The position numbers and the translations under genes were made by a program. 64,000 nt of DNA from Ryuthela nishihirai (lineage: Eukaryota; Arthropoda; Arachnida; Araneae; Heptathelidae). The notes below the pieces were generated by a model. That model did not search any database, was not told the origin of the DNA, and saw only the letters and a program-made list of their open reading frames with translations. This document shows positions 61,540-64,000 of the stretch, piece by piece; the stretch's first letter is position 1, and each line of letters opens with the position of its first letter. The DNA lies in the NCBI GenBank assembly GCA_038380435.1, contig JAWZYU010000034.1, positions 1,098,704 through 1,162,703 of the forward strand. Reading direction: 5' to 3'.

Positions 61540-63540
61540 TTTTCTTTCCTTTTATCACTAGAGCAATCCAATTAATAATCTCATCAATAGCTTTGTAATG
61601 AAAGATTTCATCTCGTCAACACGACGATTAACCAAAAGTAATATGTCGTCGGCAAAATCTAAATCAGATATTTCGAAATCTCAAGATGAAGAATTCCATA
61701 TGAAGCCAATCTCGTCTTTTCACTAAATTCCTCATAGCATAATCAATAATCAAATTAGAGCGAAAAGAAGACAAATTCAACCCTGTGGAACTACATTGCT
61801 AAACCATTCATTTCAAGTTTCAAGGAAGCTCACGCATGATTCAGTGTTTTCATAGAGAGCATTCATTATTTTAGCCAATTTTTTCAGTAAGCCATAAGAT
61901 TTTAAGATCAAATGCAAATTATTGCGATCAACAAAACCAAAACTTTTTGAAACTCTAAACTTTTCCAAGATTCCAAGTGAAAACAGTTAGTCATGTGTGT
62001 ACCTCAGAAGAGACAATCTTCATCCAAAAGATGTAAATGAAGCAGATTCTTAAATCTATTAAGCACAATCATGCAAAGAACTTTACCTCGAACAGAAAAT
62101 ACACAAGAACCTTTTTAAAAATAGCGATAGTAACAGTTCTGGTAAAATCCTTCAGACCAACACTGTTATCATTAAAAACATTCAAAATTTCAGTCAGCCA
62201 TTTGATAACACAATCGTCCCCAGTTCTAAGCATTACTGTACTAATTTCATTAACCCCTGGGATTTATGCAGTTTTAATTTAGAGACCATAAAGTACGTAA
62301 CTTCAGAATGTGATATACGGCTCATTAAAGCCAGTAATGCATCTATCATCATTGCAAACAATGGGAATAGAACTAACCATATTGTTTAGAACATCACTGA
62401 AATGCTCAGCCCACCTAGCCATGACAGAATCCTCCCCTTCTATAACCTTACCTTGTTTATCCTTCAATCCCATTATACCTGTTCGTTTTCTACCACACAA
62501 AACATTAACTATCTGGTACAGCTCTCTGCTGTTGTGCTGTCTAACTGCTTCCTTGGCTTTGTCAGCCAAGCCATCAAGCCAAAGATTCTTATCAGCAGCT
62601 AACTGATCCTTTATACGTTTATTAAGCTCTCTGTAATCCTTTCTATTAGGACTAGTAAGGTACTGATTAAGGATATTCCTGCAGTTCCTTCTTTCTGAAA
62701 TATGCTGAAGTGCCTTATCACTCAAAAAATTCTGTCTTCTCTGCTACTTTTTACCTAAAAGAGTACTGTTAGTTTCAAGAAGGGCCTGTTTAAAACGGTT
62801 TCATTCTTCCTCAACTTGAGCAGTAAGCAAATCATGACTGTCAGAGTGATTAATTACGGTAAGCTTTAGCTATAACTTGATCTTTCAGAGCTCCAGTGTT
62901 AAACGTAACTTTTTTAAATTTGTCACAACACTTCTTAAATTTAAGTTGCAAGACCTTTTAACAAGGTAATGGTCAGATCCAATTTCAGCTCTCCTAAATG
63001 ACCTGGTGTTCCCAACAGAACCTATCCATTTACTGTTAATTAATGTACATTCAACATGTTCTTATGCAGACCATCTGGTGAAACCCACGTGTACTTGCAT
63101 ATGGCGTCGTTTGTAATAAGTTTAGTTATTTTGAAACCATTAAGTTTACTTACCTGTAGGAGACGTTGCCCATTGCCCCTGAAACGACCAATGTCAAAAG
63201 GACCTATCAGCTCTTTCCAAAGGTCAGAGTCAGTACCAACTTTAGCATTGACGTGACTTAACACAAGAGTAATATTTCCTTTCTTGATAAGAATTCAAAA
63301 TATCATGTAGTTAGCTGTCTGTAAAACTTATCTTTCTCTCTTCTCATCAGAGTCCTCTTTTGGGGCATAACAACAGATAACATTAAAGTTCTCAATTCGC
63401 GTTTCAAATATGGTTTGAAATGTTTCATACTGTCGAAAGGTGCTACTTCTGATGCTTCGGATGTAAATCTCCCTTTGTCTTGCCCACTACGAAGTATCCT
63501 ACACACTATCATTGCCACCAAAGTTAATATCATCAACACA
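61540..63540 (-). pseudogene. RTE-like LINE, endonuclease to RT, degraded
   Basis: Read on the minus strand from 63540: an endonuclease part (VNAKVGTDSDLWKELIGPFD, then YTWVSPDG) at about 63264-63080, a linker (ELNKRIKDQLAADKNLWLDG, ELYQIVNVLCGRKRTGIMGL) at 62725-62303, and an RT part with ADDILLLVNRRVDEM near 61650-61610, where the catalytic Asp pair is kept. Frameshifts separate these blocks. The RT core between them is heavily decayed. It appears to be the same family as the remnants at 26130 and 44940. Confidence 0.78.
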
Positions 63541-63794
63541 ATAATTAATCAAAATATAATAAAAATAATACTCAATCCCTCTACTGAATGATCACGAGAG
63601 ACCTTCCTGAAAGTCCTTCTTCCATATGAATCCACCCCCCAAAATATCACACTGGGTTTCATAGACCTACAGGGCAAAGTGACTACACTTCCAATTGCTA
63701 AGTAACCCATTCTGGATTTTTAGTCAATTACACACTCACTCCCAAGCCTGGGGGGAGAGGCGGCGAATCCGCCTTTTAGAATGCTAATAATGGT

Positions 63795-63977
63795 GAGAGG
63801 CAAAAATTATTTAACTAACACTATCTAATCAAAAGTATCCGGATACCCCCTTCTGAGTAGTGGATTCGCCCATATATACCACAGCCATGGCCCAAACAGG
63901 TATAAAAGGACACTCGTAGCCTTGCAAACCTCACAGACAAGAATGAACAGGAGAATAGGCCGTACGGCAGGTTGTAT
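63795..63977 (+). mobile_element. Tc1-like transposon 5' end with TATA box, interrupted by SINE
   Basis: A terminus ACACTATCTAATCAAAAGTA follows a TA, with TATCCGGATACC just after, in the style of Tc1-like ends. GTATAAAAGG at ~63900 followed by ATGAACAGGAGAATAGGCCG at ~63942 could be the transposase promoter and start. A family 1 SINE interrupts it at 63978. Confidence 0.45.
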
Positions 63978-64000
63978 GGGTTGTTTTACCTCTGAGCGGC
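63978..64000 (-). repeat. tRNA-derived SINE, family 1, cut by window end
   Basis: The 3' end of a minus-strand family 1 SINE (GGGTTGTTTTACCTCTGAGC) begins here and leaves the window. Confidence 0.8.

Overview
The window comes from an animal nuclear genome, most likely an arthropod and perhaps a spider or other chelicerate. The evidence is one seven-exon gene with consensus GT-AG introns, many tRNA-derived SINEs, degraded LINE, Tc1/mariner, hAT and piggyBac-type remnants, and very large tandem arrays. The chelicerate guess rests on general repeat character only and is weak.

The only gene I can support is a plus-strand short-chain dehydrogenase/reductase whose seven coding exons (1028-1120, 19550-19673, 23736-23842, 29832-29928, 42956-43032, 53865-54004, 58721-58853) join in phase into a 256-residue protein resembling 15-hydroxyprostaglandin dehydrogenase (HPGD). 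The catalytic tetrad falls at Asn107, Ser138, Tyr151 and Lys155, the same numbers as in human HPGD. About 770 coding bases are spread over 57.8 kb. A polyadenylation signal follows at 58936.

The introns are mostly repeats. Intron 1 holds a ~11 kb array of a 37-bp unit (3381-14340), a Tc1-like transposase remnant, a SINE, a ~2.4 kb array of a 74-bp unit (15690-18119) and transposon ends. Intron 2 holds a hAT-like remnant, a multimer of foldback MITEs, SINE pieces and a pogo-like foldback element. Intron 3 holds nested SINE, Tc1 and LINE fragments. Intron 4 starts with a 3.4 kb minisatellite and continues into a 6.6 kb imperfect palindrome and a G-rich block. Intron 5 starts with a second minisatellite and continues into a 7.4 kb array of a 128-bp unit. 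Intron 6 holds a SINE with perfect target duplication, a piggyBac-type MITE, a 19-bp minisatellite and more MITEs. Downstream of the gene (58.9-64 kb) are a second piggyBac-type MITE, a hAT-like MITE, a SINE, a minus-strand LINE and a Tc1-like terminus.

The most interesting observation is that the intron 4 and intron 5 minisatellites are both amplifications of the exon/intron 5' splice junction where they begin. The intron 4 unit (46/47 bp) is the last 25 nt of exon 4, including the catalytic Ser138 codon, plus the donor and 21 intronic nt. The intron 5 unit (51/54/57 bp) contains the last 7-8 nt of exon 5 plus its donor. In intron 5 every unit is a multiple of three and has no stop in the exon 5 frame, so use of downstream donors would add about 18 residues per unit in frame. 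In intron 4 any donor but the first adds an immediate stop.
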